A stretch of DNA of 64,000 bases from a virus. Both the position numbers and the translations under genes were made by a program. Location: IMG/VR virus record IMGVR_UViG_3300042876_000027, positions 1 through 64,000 of that record. One strand, written 5' to 3'. Shown here piece after piece: positions 18,203 to 28,429 of this stretch; position 1 is the first letter of the stretch, and every line of letters starts with the position of its first letter. The notes under the pieces were generated by a model that searched no databases, was not told where the DNA came from, and worked only from the letters and a program-made list of their open reading frames with translations.

Positions 18203-21200
18203 TAGAATCTTCCTCCTCTAATTCTTTGCGAGTCTACCTGCTTGATTTGAGCCATAACAGTTCTTGCAATCTGGTCTGCGTCAGCATCTGACTTAACGTT
18301 AATGTTTACCTCATAATTATACACTGATTCGCCATTGTACGAGCCACTATTAATAGCCTTTAGGTTATCTGCACCAAAGCTTGATACAGCATACTTACTC
18401 ATTACAAATTCTCCAGGGGTTAGCATAGCTGGAACAATGTCTGTGCCAAGTGGCTGACCGCCATTAGCAAAGTATTTAATCATTCCACCTCTAGCCTTAA
18501 ATGCCCATCCTTGCTTTCCAGCAGGAGGCATCCATCCACCTCTTTCATCATCCCACTCCCAGCCCATTTGAGCTGGTTTTTGGGTAGTTACAGTAACTCC
18601 AGCAGGAGCATTTCCTAGCAAGGCGTTAGCTGCAGTTAAAGCCTTCGTGTAATCCCATGCGCTATAAGCTGCATTCTTAATCTGTGCATCGAGAAGCTCC
18701 CACTTGAGCTTTTGGTCTTCTAGAGTAGAAAGAATGTCATCTCTTGCATCCTCAAGAAGCTGAATTCTATAACGTGCTGGCTCTATTGATTCTTCCTCAA
18801 TCTTAGCAATCTGCTTTTGCTTAGCAAGAATTGAATCTTCGATCTCAAGCCTAGTCATCTTAATGCCATTAACGGTTGTTGTGATGTTCTTTAGCTCGTT
18901 ATCACGTGCCTGCTCGATAATTCTTCTTCTAGTTTCTGCTGCTGCAGATGCCTTGTCAGCTCTAAACTTTTGGATAGCCGATGCTGCTGCTGAAGAGTCT
19001 CCAGACGACATTGCACGAGCTAATTCAAACTCAGCTCTTTGCTGTTCAATAGCACGTCTTCTAGCCTCTTCTACCTTATCTAGTGCCTCTAGACGCTTAT
19101 CGTACTTCTTGTTAATTTCGTCTTCTTGATACCCAATTTGGTCAAGACCGTACTGTAGGTCATCAATACCGCCAGGCTCATTTACAATCTTATCTATCTG
19201 ATCTTGGCTCTTACGAATAGCGTCTTCAAGTGGCTTGGTGTCAGCTCTAAACTGAATGTCAATAGCCTGCTCTCTGTCGCCAATAATTCCAATAGCCTTA
19301 TCATACATATCAGCAAACTGCTCTTCTACAGTCTTTGACTTCTTTATGGCTTCAATGTAGTTATTGATTTCAGCAATTCGCTTTTTAATTTCATCTGTAG
19401 TCTTTGCACTTGTAAGTGCCCAGGCAATCTGTGAATCAGAAGCTAGCTGCTCTGCGTCAGCCTGGTCAAAGCCAGCCTTGATAAGCATATCTCTAGCCTT
19501 TGCTGCATCGGTTGCTGCGTTTGCCTGATCTCTATATGCATTTGCAGTCTCGCCCATCACAAGGCTTCTTTCGAAAGCTACAAGCTTTTCACCTTCCTTG
19601 TTTAGACCCTTAGACATTTTACCGCCCTTGAAGTACTTCTTTGCAAACTTTGCTTGCTCTTCTGGACTTAGGTCAGAAATAATCTTAACCATTTCTGGAG
19701 ACAGTCCTGTAGACTTTAGCTGATCTGCAAGATACTTCTCAAGACCCACACCACCAGAAGCAATCTTAAACTTGCTAATAGCATCAGCAGATGCCTTGAA
19801 GCCAGCAGTAAGCTTTTGAGTCATGTTTAGGGCATTCTTTGCACGTCTTACGTAATCATCTAGCCACGAGCTGTCTGCGCCAGCACCGCCACCTCCGTTG
19901 CCACCGTCTCCGTCGCCACCACCATTTGTTGCCTCATAAAGCTGTGTTACGCTCTTTGCACGATCGGCAGCGATTGAGAACCTGGCTGCATCTCTAGCTG
20001 CAGTGCTACTTCTAGGATCAGTTTCAAACGAGCTTCCATTGTATTTACCCCCAAGAGCAATTTTCTTTTTCGTGTTAGGGTCAATATATGTGCCACCCTT
20101 TGAGTTTTGCTTAATATAAGCATCTAGCTCTGTATCGTCTACCTGCACTGTAAGGAATGTTTGCATGTACAATACCTTTTGTACAGGATCTAGTCCATCG
20201 AAATATTTCTGGTTTGCCTTAAATGCTTGTAGCTGAGTGTCGTCTGTAATAATCTTTTGCTCAATTACAGACTCTGCGTTTAATTTACCCTGGTTTGCTA
20301 GATCCTTAACCTTATCAATTTGCCCCATTACTTTTTCTAGGTTATCTCCTGTTTGCAAGAATTTATAGGTAGCCTCAGCATTAATAACACTTCCGTATGT
20401 ATCAATCATGCTATATAGGTCTAGAATGTTTTTCTTATCTTCTGGCTTTCCTGCTGCAGTAATTTGAGCAATAAAAGTTGAAGATGATACCTTTGCTTCT
20501 CCAAGATTCTCAAGAATATTAGCAAACTGGACTCCGTCTCTGCCACCAAGCTTTGTAACAATATCTACATATGCAGTTTGGTTTGTTTGACCATTCATGG
20601 TATCTGGATCAAAGATTCCGCCATCTCCAAACATTCTAGTTGCATCTTCTGGCTTGAGCAATCCAGACTTAAGACTTAGCATTGTTGTAATCTTTACTGT
20701 GCTGTTAATTTCTTCATCGTCTGCAATTTGCTCTACAATTTTTCTCATTGGCTCATTTTCATCGCCAGTAAATTCTGTATTTATGTTTTGCTGAATATTT
20801 TCTACAATAGCATTAACATTTTGCTGCTTATTTCCAGTTTGCTCTGTCTTTAGGTAAGATGTTTCATACGATCCGCCAAATTCGTCATAGGTAGTGTATG
20901 TGTCCATCTTAGCAGAGAAGCCTTCCATCGACTGGATGGTCCTCATGAATGAGCCATACTGAGCACCATATTCATCTAGTGCTTTTGTGCGCTTGCCTAA
21001 ATATGTAGCCTCAAGCTTTGACGCTTCTTCTAGCTTCCCAGCCTTTTCAAGCTCTTGAATCTTTGGCAAGTATTCAGAGTCTAGAAGGTCTAGTGTTAGC
21101 TGAGCACCATTGACAAGCTCCTGAGCTGCGATTGCAGTATCTTTTTCATTTGCTTGAACTTTAGCCCATGCATCAGCACCATCAAAGAGTCCAGTTTCTG

Positions 21201-24200
21201 TATTTACTAGTTGCTGAAGTGGACCATTTGGGTCATTGAGAGGTTTTGCGTTGGCAGTAATCATAAGATTTACTGGAATGTCAATTGGCTGAGTTGTTAC
21301 ATCATAGCCATCTAGTCCTACAAACTGTTCAATTTGAGCAGTTACGCCTATGGTAAGAGAGTAGTCGTCTAGCTCTTTACCAAGTGCCGTGGCAATCGAC
21401 AATGCCTGTTCGCTAGTTAGCAATCCAGAGACAATGCCATAAGACAGGTCTTTTCCTACTGCCCTGATGGCACTTTGCTTATCTTGACCTGCCATTGCTG
21501 TAACATTTTCAAGCATCGACAAGCCAGCATCTGACTGAAGATATGCCTCTCCGAATGGTGTTTTTCCTGGAGCATAATTAACTGGTGCAAACTTTCCACC
21601 AATCATCCTATCCATAATTTCTTTTGGAGTAGCTTGACCAGTTGCTTCTGCAAAATCTTGCAATTCTGAATTAGTGGTAGTCATATTGTCACCAAAAATT
21701 CTTAAACCTTCTGCAGTAGTTCTAACCTTTTCATTAAATAACTCTACGCCAATCTGGAGACCTGTTGTAATTACCGCAAGCGCAGCTAGGATTGGTGCTG
21801 CTGGACCACCAAGAGCAGATGCCCCAAGTCTTGCAGCCAAGCCACCCCCAACTCTAGCAGCAATACCAGTAGCAGCCTTACCTGCAGCATTTGCAGCAGC
21901 TGCCCTACCAGCAGCGACTGCTGCCTTTGTGCCTGCACTAGCTGCCTTAGCAGCCTTTGCTCCAGTAAATGCAGTCTTTACTGTATCGCCAAATGTCTTA
22001 ATTCCAGAAAGTATCTTGCTACCTCTAAATAGGTTTGCAACTTCAGCAATAGAGCTAATTACTAGTGCAATGCTACCAGCATTCATAATTGCTTCATTGC
22101 CAGTTGCCCCACCAATCATGGATGCAGCCATACCAACAGAGCCACCAACCATACCAACCTTGCTTGGTCTATATGAACGATCAAAGTCGCTACCTGGCTT
22201 AGCGGTGGTCTTAACTACTCTTGGCTTACGTCTCTGAACTGTAGTAGTTGGTGTAGCCTTAGCTTCAGCTGCTCTCTGACGTGCACGTTCATTTCTGTTG
22301 TCTAGCTTAATAAGTCTTTGGGCTTCTTCCTTGCTTAGGAATTTACCAGTCTCTCTATCTTGATACTTACCAGATTGAGAAATCTTTACTCTCTTTGTAC
22401 CGCCATCTTTGAATCCATCTACGGCAGCTTCTCCAAGCTTTGCGCCAGCTTTCTTAGCCTTCTTGCTGCCATCTTCAATACCCTTCTCAACACCATCAAC
22501 GATATTGTCAGTAGCCTCTATCATTTTCTTTGATGGGGACCGTGACCTTGAACTCTTGTTTAGTCCCTTTGCAATCAATGCCTGAGTTTGACCAGAATTT
22601 GTTTTTGGTGCTTTTGGAGCACCCTTAATTCCCTTTGCACCAACAAGATTGGCTGCATCTAAATCTAGAATATCTCCTGCCTGCAGTGCTGATGCCTGCT
22701 TTCCATACCCACCAAATCTTGATATAAACTGAGCCTTTTGCTTGTATCCAACAACCTTGCCCTTGCTCTTGCTGAAACGTCTATCGCCAACAACAATACC
22801 TGTTACTGGATCTACAACCTGCTGACCACGAAGTGCAAGTCTTCCATCCTTGACTCTCTCTTCCATTTCTGCACCAGTAAAGTTGCCACGGACATCTCCG
22901 AGAACCTTTGCTCTATTTTTAAGTATGTTTGCAACCTTGCTTCTCTTGCCTCTGCCAGCTGATGCTTCTGATAGAACCTCGTTGGCTACTTCAGCAACTA
23001 GGCTATCCTTTACACGGATACCTTCCCTACGTGCTTTTGCTGCTACTCGCTTTCCAATTTCATCTTCTAGCTCTTGCAGGGTTCTCATACCTTGAACATC
23101 ATTAGCATCTAGACCGCCTGCAAGTGCAGTACCCTTTAGCTTATTCTTTAAGCCATTCCAGCCACGCTCAAAATCATCTGGATCAATTCCAGCTCCTCTT
23201 TCACGCAATCCCTGGTTCATCTTGTCAGAAAGCTCTGCTACAAGAGATCCAGAGAATTTAATTCTATTCTTCATTTCATCTGACATAGAGTCGAAGTTAG
23301 GATAGAGTGCAAGAATTTGCTTTCTGACTACTGGATCATTCAAATCAAGATCGCCTTGTAGGTGCGATTTCTGTGTCTTTAGACCTTGGCTGAAGCCAGG
23401 AATCTTACCATCAACCATAGCGTTAATTAGTGGAGCATATCTCTTTGCATACTTCTTTGGAATAACTGCTTCACCAGGAGTAAGCATAGCAGGAACCTTG
23501 TCGGTGTTTCCTGTACCTGGAACGCTTACAACACCAGAGTTGTACTTCTTAAACTGTGTAGATTGTTTTGGTAGACCAACTCTAGAGTGGATTTCGTGAT
23601 ACTTTGTCCAGTCTACATTTCTACCCTCTTCAAGTCTACGAACCATGTTTTCGTAGTATGGCAATTCATCTGGAGATAGGTCTAGAGACTTAATAGTCTT
23701 CTTTAGCTTTGGAAGAACTTCATCAATCTCAGCTCGCATCATTTGAGCGTATTGTTGTGCGCTCATGCCACGAACCATGTCTGCAGTTGACTCAGCAAAT
23801 GCCTTCTTAGCTCCACCCTTAACAGCTAGCAGGTTAATCTTAGCTTGCTCTTCAAGGGATGGCATGTTTGGCTCGTAGTCACGTAGACCAGAGGCACGGC
23901 TAAATACACCAGCAGTGCCCACGTCTGGCAAAACATCTCCATAGACATTATCTGCTGAAAGGTCCTTATCTCCACGAACCAGAGAGGCTAGAAGTTGCTT
24001 AAAGTACTGCTTCTTTGTAAACTTGCCTGTTGGTGTAGAGAATGTTGGGTCAAGTGGTGACTCAAGTGCTAGGAACTTTCTGTTGCCAGTCTTATCTGAT
24101 GGATCTTTCAGAACGACAATCTTTTGCTCTGGAGACTTTAGACCATGAGCTTCACGAGCAATCTTGGTTGCACGAATTTCTGCTAGTGCAGCCTTGTCAT

Positions 24201-26574
24201 CCATTACTGGCTTTACATATACTCTTGAACCGTCTGGCTTCTGATATACCCCACCAAGACCAAAGATTGGGAAGCTGTGACCACTACCTGGCTTTACCTG
24301 TCTTTGGTAATTCTCTGGCTGCTGGTCCTTAAATCTGCTTTGCTGGAATATACCAGCCATTTCCTTAGCAGTCTCTCTTTCCTTAGAAACACGCTTAAAC
24401 GACTTTGGCATTCCAAGGAATCCCTTAGCAAAACCAGGAATACTGCCTGCAACCATTCCTTCAATAAGACCAGAATATCTCTGAGCCATCTTTGCTGGAA
24501 TAACAGCTTCACCTGGTGAAAGCATTGCTGGAATAACGTCGCCAGCACCCTTTGGACCAGGAACAGATACAACACCACTTGCATACTTCTTAGGAGCTGC
24601 TTTAGCTCTTCTTGTAGCTGGCACAGCAAAACCTGCTTGAGCGGTAGTAGCTCTCTGATAAGCTGCAGTTAGGTTGTCAATAGCAGTTTTTTCAGATGTG
24701 TATGTTTGACGTAGCTTTGAGTGTGCTGAGTTTAGAGATGCAGAAACTGATAGTGCTTCTAGCTGTTCTTGTGTCAGATAGTTTACGCTTTCACCAAGAG
24801 CACCAGTTCCACCCTTTAGCTTTAGGAATACATTACGTACCGCTGCAAATCCCTTAATAATATTTGCAACACCATTAGCCAAAAGACCAAATGTCATAAT
24901 AGCAATAGGACCAATAACACCAAGACCTGCTGTTAGACCAACAATAAATGTTTTAGTACCTTCGTCTAGCTTGGCAAATTCTTTTAGTGCCTTAGATGCA
25001 AATTCAATAATTGGTGTAGCAATCTTTAGGAACTGCTCGCCTAGTGGGATCAGGGAAGCCTTTAGGTCTTCCACTGACTTTTGAAACTTTGTTAGTGGGG
25101 AGTCTGCAAGCTTATTCAATTCTCGCTCTGCTACAATTGCAAGCTCTTCTGTGCTGTTTCTTGTTAGGTCTAGTACCTTTGCAGCTTGGCTGCCGTCTTT
25201 AATAACGTTCTGGAATAGTGTAGACAGACGTGCAAACTGAAACTTACCGAATAGCTGCTCAATAGCACGTGCACGGTTTAGTGGATCTAGAGTATCCAGT
25301 GCTTGCGCAAAGTCTAGGACAAGCCCCTTAACGTCTCCCTTATTAGCATCTACCAGACCCTTTAGGTTAATTCCAAATCCCTGCAAAAACTCAGAAGCTT
25401 TTGCTGTTGGGTTGATAAGAGATGCAAGACCCGACTTTAGTGCGTTAGCACTTTCCGATGCATTGATTCCACCCTCACGCATAGCAGTAAGGAAGAACGT
25501 AAGGTCTTCTACGTCACCACCAAGCTGTTGAATTACTGGACCAGCTTTTGGAATGGCGACTGTAAGGTCTTCGATGGATGTTACTGTCTGGTTTTCTACA
25601 GAGTTAAGGAAGTTAATTTTTCCAGCTAGCTGATCTGCTGCTGTACCGAAGGCGTTAGTCAGCGAGATTGTTGTTTCGAGTGCCTGTGCTTGTTCTACAC
25701 CACCAAGCACTGCAAGCCTTGTTGCTTCAGAAACCTGGGCAGTTAGATCTGCGCCCATCTTACCCATAGCAGCTGCATCTGCAGCAAGACCCATAGTCTT
25801 TTCTACAGCAACACCATACTTGGTAAACTCATTTGCAAGGTTCTTGATGTCAGATACCATTTGCTCTGTTTGCTGGACGGTTGTATTAAAGTCACCATAG
25901 ACACGGCGCAGACGAATAATTTGCTTTTCCATGTCCATAAATGCTTTACCAGCAGTTGTGGCAAACATTGTTAGAGGAATGGTAAAACCAACCATAAGCT
26001 GGCGACCAGCCCACTGGGTGTTTTTACCAAAGTTTAGAAGGTTTGTAGAGCCTTGCTTAAGTACCTGATTAAAGATCTGCTGCTTTTGTGCAGCGATTGC
26101 AGTCTTATTTGCAAGGTTGTCCATGTCAAGTGCTAGTGGTCTAACAGCAATCGACTTCATTGCACCGCTGGCATCTCTACCTAGCTTGATGTACTGAGTC
26201 TGAATTGTCTTGACACGTTCACGAGCAACCTTTTCTACGGTTGCCATTTCTGTCTTAAATAGTCTACCAAACGTCTTGGTAGAACCCATACCATATCTAA
26301 AGTACTCTCCAAGCGATAGCTTGTTTTTCTCTAGAGAGGTAGTGAATTGCTCAGTTGTTGTTTTTACATTGCGTACTGATGCTGCAAATTGACCAGTAGC
26401 ATTAATGTTATTGAGAAGGTCTTTTTGAAGGTTAGCTGCAGCTGTTCTATTAGCTGCATTGCCCTTCGACATTGCAGTTTGAAAGACTGATATCTGTCTC
26501 TGAAGTTCTCTTAGGGTGGCGAGGGCACCGCTACCATCTATATCTAAGCGAACATTGGAGTTGATATCAGCCAT
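18202..26574 (-). CDS. Tape measure protein with kinase-like insertion
   Basis: 2790 residues. The TMP core lies at about residues 190-600, with ALETTISLTNAFGTAADQL-type helices and a hydrophobic segment near 545-590. Repeated glycine-rich motifs of the form VPAML(S/T)PGEAVIP occur near 670, 1020 and 2705. Between the first two, at about residues 725-1000, is an inserted domain. It has a G-rich hairpin with GSRVYVKP, a helix ALAEIRATKIARE, then GDKDLSADNVYGD near 863-876 and PDVGTAGVF, which resembles the active-site order of protein/lipid-kinase-like folds. A second hydrophobic run occurs near 1570-1610, and a long coiled coil near 2440-2600. By the usual scaling the tail would be several hundred nm long. 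Kinase activity is inference. Confidence 0.93.
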   Translation of the reverse strand: MADINSNVRLDIDGSGALATLRELQRQISVFQTAMSKGNAANRTAAANLQKDLLNNINATGQFAASVRNVKTTTEQFTTSLEKNKLSLGEYFRYGMGSTKTFGRLFKTEMATVEKVARERVKTIQTQYIKLGRDASGAMKSIAVRPLALDMDNLANKTAIAAQKQQIFNQVLKQGSTNLLNFGKNTQWAGRQLMVGFTIPLTMFATTAGKAFMDMEKQIIRLRRVYGDFNTTVQQTEQMVSDIKNLANEFTKYGVAVEKTMGLAADAAAMGKMGADLTAQVSEATRLAVLGGVEQAQALETTISLTNAFGTAADQLAGKINFLNSVENQTVTSIEDLTVAIPKAGPVIQQLGGDVEDLTFFLTAMREGGINASESANALKSGLASLINPTAKASEFLQGFGINLKGLVDANKGDVKGLVLDFAQALDTLDPLNRARAIEQLFGKFQFARLSTLFQNVIKDGSQAAKVLDLTRNSTEELAIVAERELNKLADSPLTKFQKSVEDLKASLIPLGEQFLKIATPIIEFASKALKEFAKLDEGTKTFIVGLTAGLGVIGPIAIMTFGLLANGVANIIKGFAAVRNVFLKLKGGTGALGESVNYLTQEQLEALSVSASLNSAHSKLRQTYTSEKTAIDNLTAAYQRATTAQAGFAVPATRRAKAAPKKYASGVVSVPGPKGAGDVIPAMLSPGEAVIPAKMAQRYSGLIEGMVAGSIPGFAKGFLGMPKSFKRVSKERETAKEMAGIFQQSRFKDQQPENYQRQVKPGSGHSFPIFGLGGVYQKPDGSRVYVKPVMDDKAALAEIRATKIAREAHGLKSPEQKIVVLKDPSDKTGNRKFLALESPLDPTFSTPTGKFTKKQYFKQLLASLVRGDKDLSADNVYGDVLPDVGTAGVFSRASGLRDYEPNMPSLEEQAKINLLAVKGGAKKAFAESTADMVRGMSAQQYAQMMRAEIDEVLPKLKKTIKSLDLSPDELPYYENMVRRLEEGRNVDWTKYHEIHSRVGLPKQSTQFKKYNSGVVSVPGTGNTDKVPAMLTPGEAVIPKKYAKRYAPLINAMVDGKIPGFSQGLKTQKSHLQGDLDLNDPVVRKQILALYPNFDSMSDEMKNRIKFSGSLVAELSDKMNQGLRERGAGIDPDDFERGWNGLKNKLKGTALAGGLDANDVQGMRTLQELEDEIGKRVAAKARREGIRVKDSLVAEVANEVLSEASAGRGKRSKVANILKNRAKVLGDVRGNFTGAEMEERVKDGRLALRGQQVVDPVTGIVVGDRRFSKSKGKVVGYKQKAQFISRFGGYGKQASALQAGDILDLDAANLVGAKGIKGAPKAPKTNSGQTQALIAKGLNKSSRSRSPSKKMIEATDNIVDGVEKGIEDGSKKAKKAGAKLGEAAVDGFKDGGTKRVKISQSGKYQDRETGKFLSKEEAQRLIKLDNRNERARQRAAEAKATPTTTVQRRKPRVVKTTAKPGSDFDRSYRPSKVGMVGGSVGMAASMIGGATGNEAIMNAGSIALVISSIAEVANLFRGSKILSGIKTFGDTVKTAFTGAKAAKAASAGTKAAVAAGRAAAANAAGKAATGIAARVGGGLAARLGASALGGPAAPILAALAVITTGLQIGVELFNEKVRTTAEGLRIFGDNMTTTNSELQDFAEATGQATPKEIMDRMIGGKFAPVNYAPGKTPFGEAYLQSDAGLSMLENVTAMAGQDKQSAIRAVGKDLSYGIVSGLLTSEQALSIATALGKELDDYSLTIGVTAQIEQFVGLDGYDVTTQPIDIPVNLMITANAKPLNDPNGPLQQLVNTETGLFDGADAWAKVQANEKDTAIAAQELVNGAQLTLDLLDSEYLPKIQELEKAGKLEEASKLEATYLGKRTKALDEYGAQYGSFMRTIQSMEGFSAKMDTYTTYDEFGGSYETSYLKTEQTGNKQQNVNAIVENIQQNINTEFTGDENEPMRKIVEQIADDEEINSTVKITTMLSLKSGLLKPEDATRMFGDGGIFDPDTMNGQTNQTAYVDIVTKLGGRDGVQFANILENLGEAKVSSSTFIAQITAAGKPEDKKNILDLYSMIDTYGSVINAEATYKFLQTGDNLEKVMGQIDKVKDLANQGKLNAESVIEQKIITDDTQLQAFKANQKYFDGLDPVQKVLYMQTFLTVQVDDTELDAYIKQNSKGGTYIDPNTKKKIALGGKYNGSSFETDPRSSTAARDAARFSIAADRAKSVTQLYEATNGGGDGDGGNGGGGAGADSSWLDDYVRRAKNALNMTQKLTAGFKASADAISKFKIASGGVGLEKYLADQLKSTGLSPEMVKIISDLSPEEQAKFAKKYFKGGKMSKGLNKEGEKLVAFERSLVMGETANAYRDQANAATDAAKARDMLIKAGFDQADAEQLASDSQIAWALTSAKTTDEIKKRIAEINNYIEAIKKSKTVEEQFADMYDKAIGIIGDREQAIDIQFRADTKPLEDAIRKSQDQIDKIVNEPGGIDDLQYGLDQIGYQEDEINKKYDKRLEALDKVEEARRRAIEQQRAEFELARAMSSGDSSAAASAIQKFRADKASAAAETRRRIIEQARDNELKNITTTVNGIKMTRLEIEDSILAKQKQIAKIEEESIEPARYRIQLLEDARDDILSTLEDQKLKWELLDAQIKNAAYSAWDYTKALTAANALLGNAPAGVTVTTQKPAQMGWEWDDERGGWMPPAGKQGWAFKARGGMIKYFANGGQPLGTDIVPAMLTPGEFVMSKYAVSSFGADNLKAINSGSYNGESVYNYEVNINVKSDADADQIARTVMAQIKQVDSQRIRGGRF

Positions 26575-26592
26575 TCAAATACTACATCCTTT

Positions 26593-26913
26593 TTAGGCGA
26601 TACCGCCCAGAATTGCTGCATCGGCAAGCTTGATGCCTGATGCCTCTTCTACGATTCTGTAAACCGTTGGAAGATCAAGAAGGTCTTCTAGTGCCTTAGC
26701 ATCAGCCGAAAGTTCTGGCTTGTACTGCTTCATAGCAATTTGAACACATTCCATTAGCAGGTCAATTGACTTATCATTGTCATCTGCGACCTCTGCGATA
26801 CCCTCAAACTTCTTAGTGAATTCACGAAGTAGCGATACCTTTAGTGGTCTTACGTTGATTTGAGTTCCGTCGAGTAGGTCGACTGTCTTCAGCTCATTGA
26901 TGGTTGTTGTCAT
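26593..26913 (-). CDS. Tail assembly chaperone, short form
   Basis: A 106-residue protein with a good ribosome site (AAAGGAGG) before ATG 26913. It aligns along its whole length with the first 105 residues of the gene just upstream: shared order VPLK(V/I)..LREF, CxxIxMKQ, ED..DLPT(V/M)Y and a conserved GVKI/GIKL end. That upstream gene adds a C-terminal extension. The pair stands where other siphoviruses have G and G-T chaperones made by frameshifting. Only 18 nt separate it from the tape measure, so no frameshifted extension is possible here. Confidence 0.8.
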   Translation of the reverse strand: MTTTINELKTVDLLDGTQINVRPLKVSLLREFTKKFEGIAEVADDNDKSIDLLMECVQIAMKQYKPELSADAKALEDLLDLPTVYRIVEEASGIKLADAAILGGIA

Positions 26914-26967
26914 TTAGATTCCTCCTTTTAAGGGTCTAAATAATTATATCATAGACTAACTATTTTT

Positions 26968-27648
26968 TTAGTCTATTCTCTCGTAGTCAAGCCCCATGCC
27001 AATACCAAAACCAGCCTTTACCGCATTCTGACCCTGCAGGGCTAGTACGTCGTTAGCACTTGTTGCCTGACCACCACTAAATACTCTAGCCTTCATATCT
27101 TCCCAGGCATTTGATTTGTTTGTTTGTGCATCAAGGTCTACTCCTTGGATAGCTGCAAAGAACTTTTTATCGCTATAGTCTAGATCTCTCTTTGCACTTA
27201 GTGTTGCAACTAACTCTGGCATAGACAGTGATCGCTCTAGTTCGTCATAGTCTTTCCAAATACCCAGCAAAAAAGCCTCTGACTCTAGCTTTGCTAGATC
27301 CATATCTTCCCAGCTTGTGCCACTTTCTTTAGCCTGCTCTACTGGCGTTTCTTCTGACTTTTCATTAATCTTAACACCTGCTGCAATGTCTAGAATCTTA
27401 TACATTGTTGGCAAGTCAAAGGTGTCTTCTAGCTCTTCTACTGTAGTTATTGTTGGCAAGAACTGCTTCATTGTTATTAAGATACATTTTGATAATGCAT
27501 CAATACCTGCATCTTCGCCTTTTGATCTTTTGAGATCTTCAAAGGCTACGATGAATTCTCTTAGGTATTTGATCTTTAGTGGTACGATGTCTATTGGTAG
27601 ACCATCAACAGTAGTTACCGTTTCGATGTCGTAGATTTTAGTTGCCAT
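26968..27648 (-). CDS. Tail assembly chaperone, long form
   Basis: A 226-residue protein. Residues 1-105 are a paralog of the short chaperone encoded downstream. Residues about 120-226 (AFLLGIWKDYDELERSLSM, then KKFFAAIQGVD) form an extra tail-interacting domain fused in frame. It is expressed from a minus-strand TATACT at 27660-27655, exactly 6 nt before the ATG and with no ribosome site, so initiation is probably leaderless. It likely loads the major tail protein onto the tape measure. Confidence 0.8.
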   Translation of the reverse strand: MATKIYDIETVTTVDGLPIDIVPLKIKYLREFIVAFEDLKRSKGEDAGIDALSKCILITMKQFLPTITTVEELEDTFDLPTMYKILDIAAGVKINEKSEETPVEQAKESGTSWEDMDLAKLESEAFLLGIWKDYDELERSLSMPELVATLSAKRDLDYSDKKFFAAIQGVDLDAQTNKSNAWEDMKARVFSGGQATSANDVLALQGQNAVKAGFGIGMGLDYERID

Positions 27649-27660
27649 CTAACAAGTATA

Positions 27661-27701
27661 CCAAAAATACAAAACCGCCAAGGGGATTAGCCTCGGCGGT
27701 T
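27661..27701 (-). terminator. Intrinsic terminator after the major tail gene
   Basis: On the minus strand, AACCGCC at 27701-27695 pairs with GGCGGTT at 27679-27673, with further inner pairs. A T-rich run (TTTTGTATTTTT) follows. It ends leftward transcription of the major tail protein, and it lies just before the chaperone promoter. Confidence 0.8.
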
Positions 27702-27721
27702 CTGTGTTATTAAGTTATGTA

Positions 27722-28354
27722 TTACGAGTTTGCAACGGTGCGGTCTACGATCTTACCGTAGGTTGCGTCGTTGTTTGGGAGCAAACGGAACGAAACTTCG
27801 AACATAGTAGCTTCGTCACGCTTTGCGGATACAGTTACGTTCTCAATTGAGAGCGCACGGTATGCGACATAGACACGCTCGATTGAGCTGCCTGCTGCAC
27901 AGTCACCAGTACCTGGACCAACTGCTACCAGACCACGCTCGACTGGGCACTCACCAATATTGCCTGCTGTAAGCTCTAGTGTTGGGTTACCGCCCACTGT
28001 GGTTAGGTCACCGTCAACACCGCCCTTACCTGCGATTGCAAATAGAAGGTTTTCAAGAGTTGCCTCTGCGAATGTAGTGTTTAGGTTTACAGTCATACCC
28101 TGCTTGTATAGCTTGGCTACGTCAAGCAGCTGGTCAACCTGGACCTCACCGAAGTCAGGCTGGAACGAAAGCTCAAGACCGTTCATAGTGTAACCTACGT
28201 TACGGAAGTCAGCGTGGTCCTCCAGGGTGTCCTTGTATGTGACACCTGCATCATATGCAGGTAGCAGATTATTTGTTAGTTCGCCATCTTCGTATGTGAA
28301 GAGAGCAGCTGCACCAACAATGATCTGGCTGTTTGTACCTCTGTTATATGCCAT
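27722..28354 (-). CDS. Major tail protein
   Basis: A 210-residue tube protein. ATG 28354 is preferred over 28363 because AGGTG lies 5-7 nt upstream of it. The beta-rich sequence fits the major tail fold (VTYKDTLEDHADFRNVGYT, SFQPDFGEVQVDQLLDVAKL). Gene order supports it: after the neck genes, before the chaperones and the tape measure, with its own strong terminator. A highly expressed tube subunit would need such a terminator. Confidence 0.85.
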   Translation of the reverse strand: MAYNRGTNSQIIVGAAALFTYEDGELTNNLLPAYDAGVTYKDTLEDHADFRNVGYTMNGLELSFQPDFGEVQVDQLLDVAKLYKQGMTVNLNTTFAEATLENLLFAIAGKGGVDGDLTTVGGNPTLELTAGNIGECPVERGLVAVGPGTGDCAAGSSIERVYVAYRALSIENVTVSAKRDEATMFEVSFRLLPNNDATYGKIVDRTVANS

Positions 28355-28429
28355 ATTTTTCACCTCTTTTTTCTATATGGAATTAGTAGGCGTGTTTCCT
28401 CAAGTTAATTATATCAGTCTTTTGAGAAA

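Noticed and set aside
21674-22237. Plus-strand 187-residue open frame inside the tape measure gene
   Set aside because: It is an Ala/Leu/Pro-rich shadow of the minus-strand Ala-rich segment, with no ribosome site and no motif.
26593-26620. Ribosomal frameshift at the end of the short chaperone
   Set aside because: Only 18 bases separate its stop from the tape measure start, so no extended product is possible.
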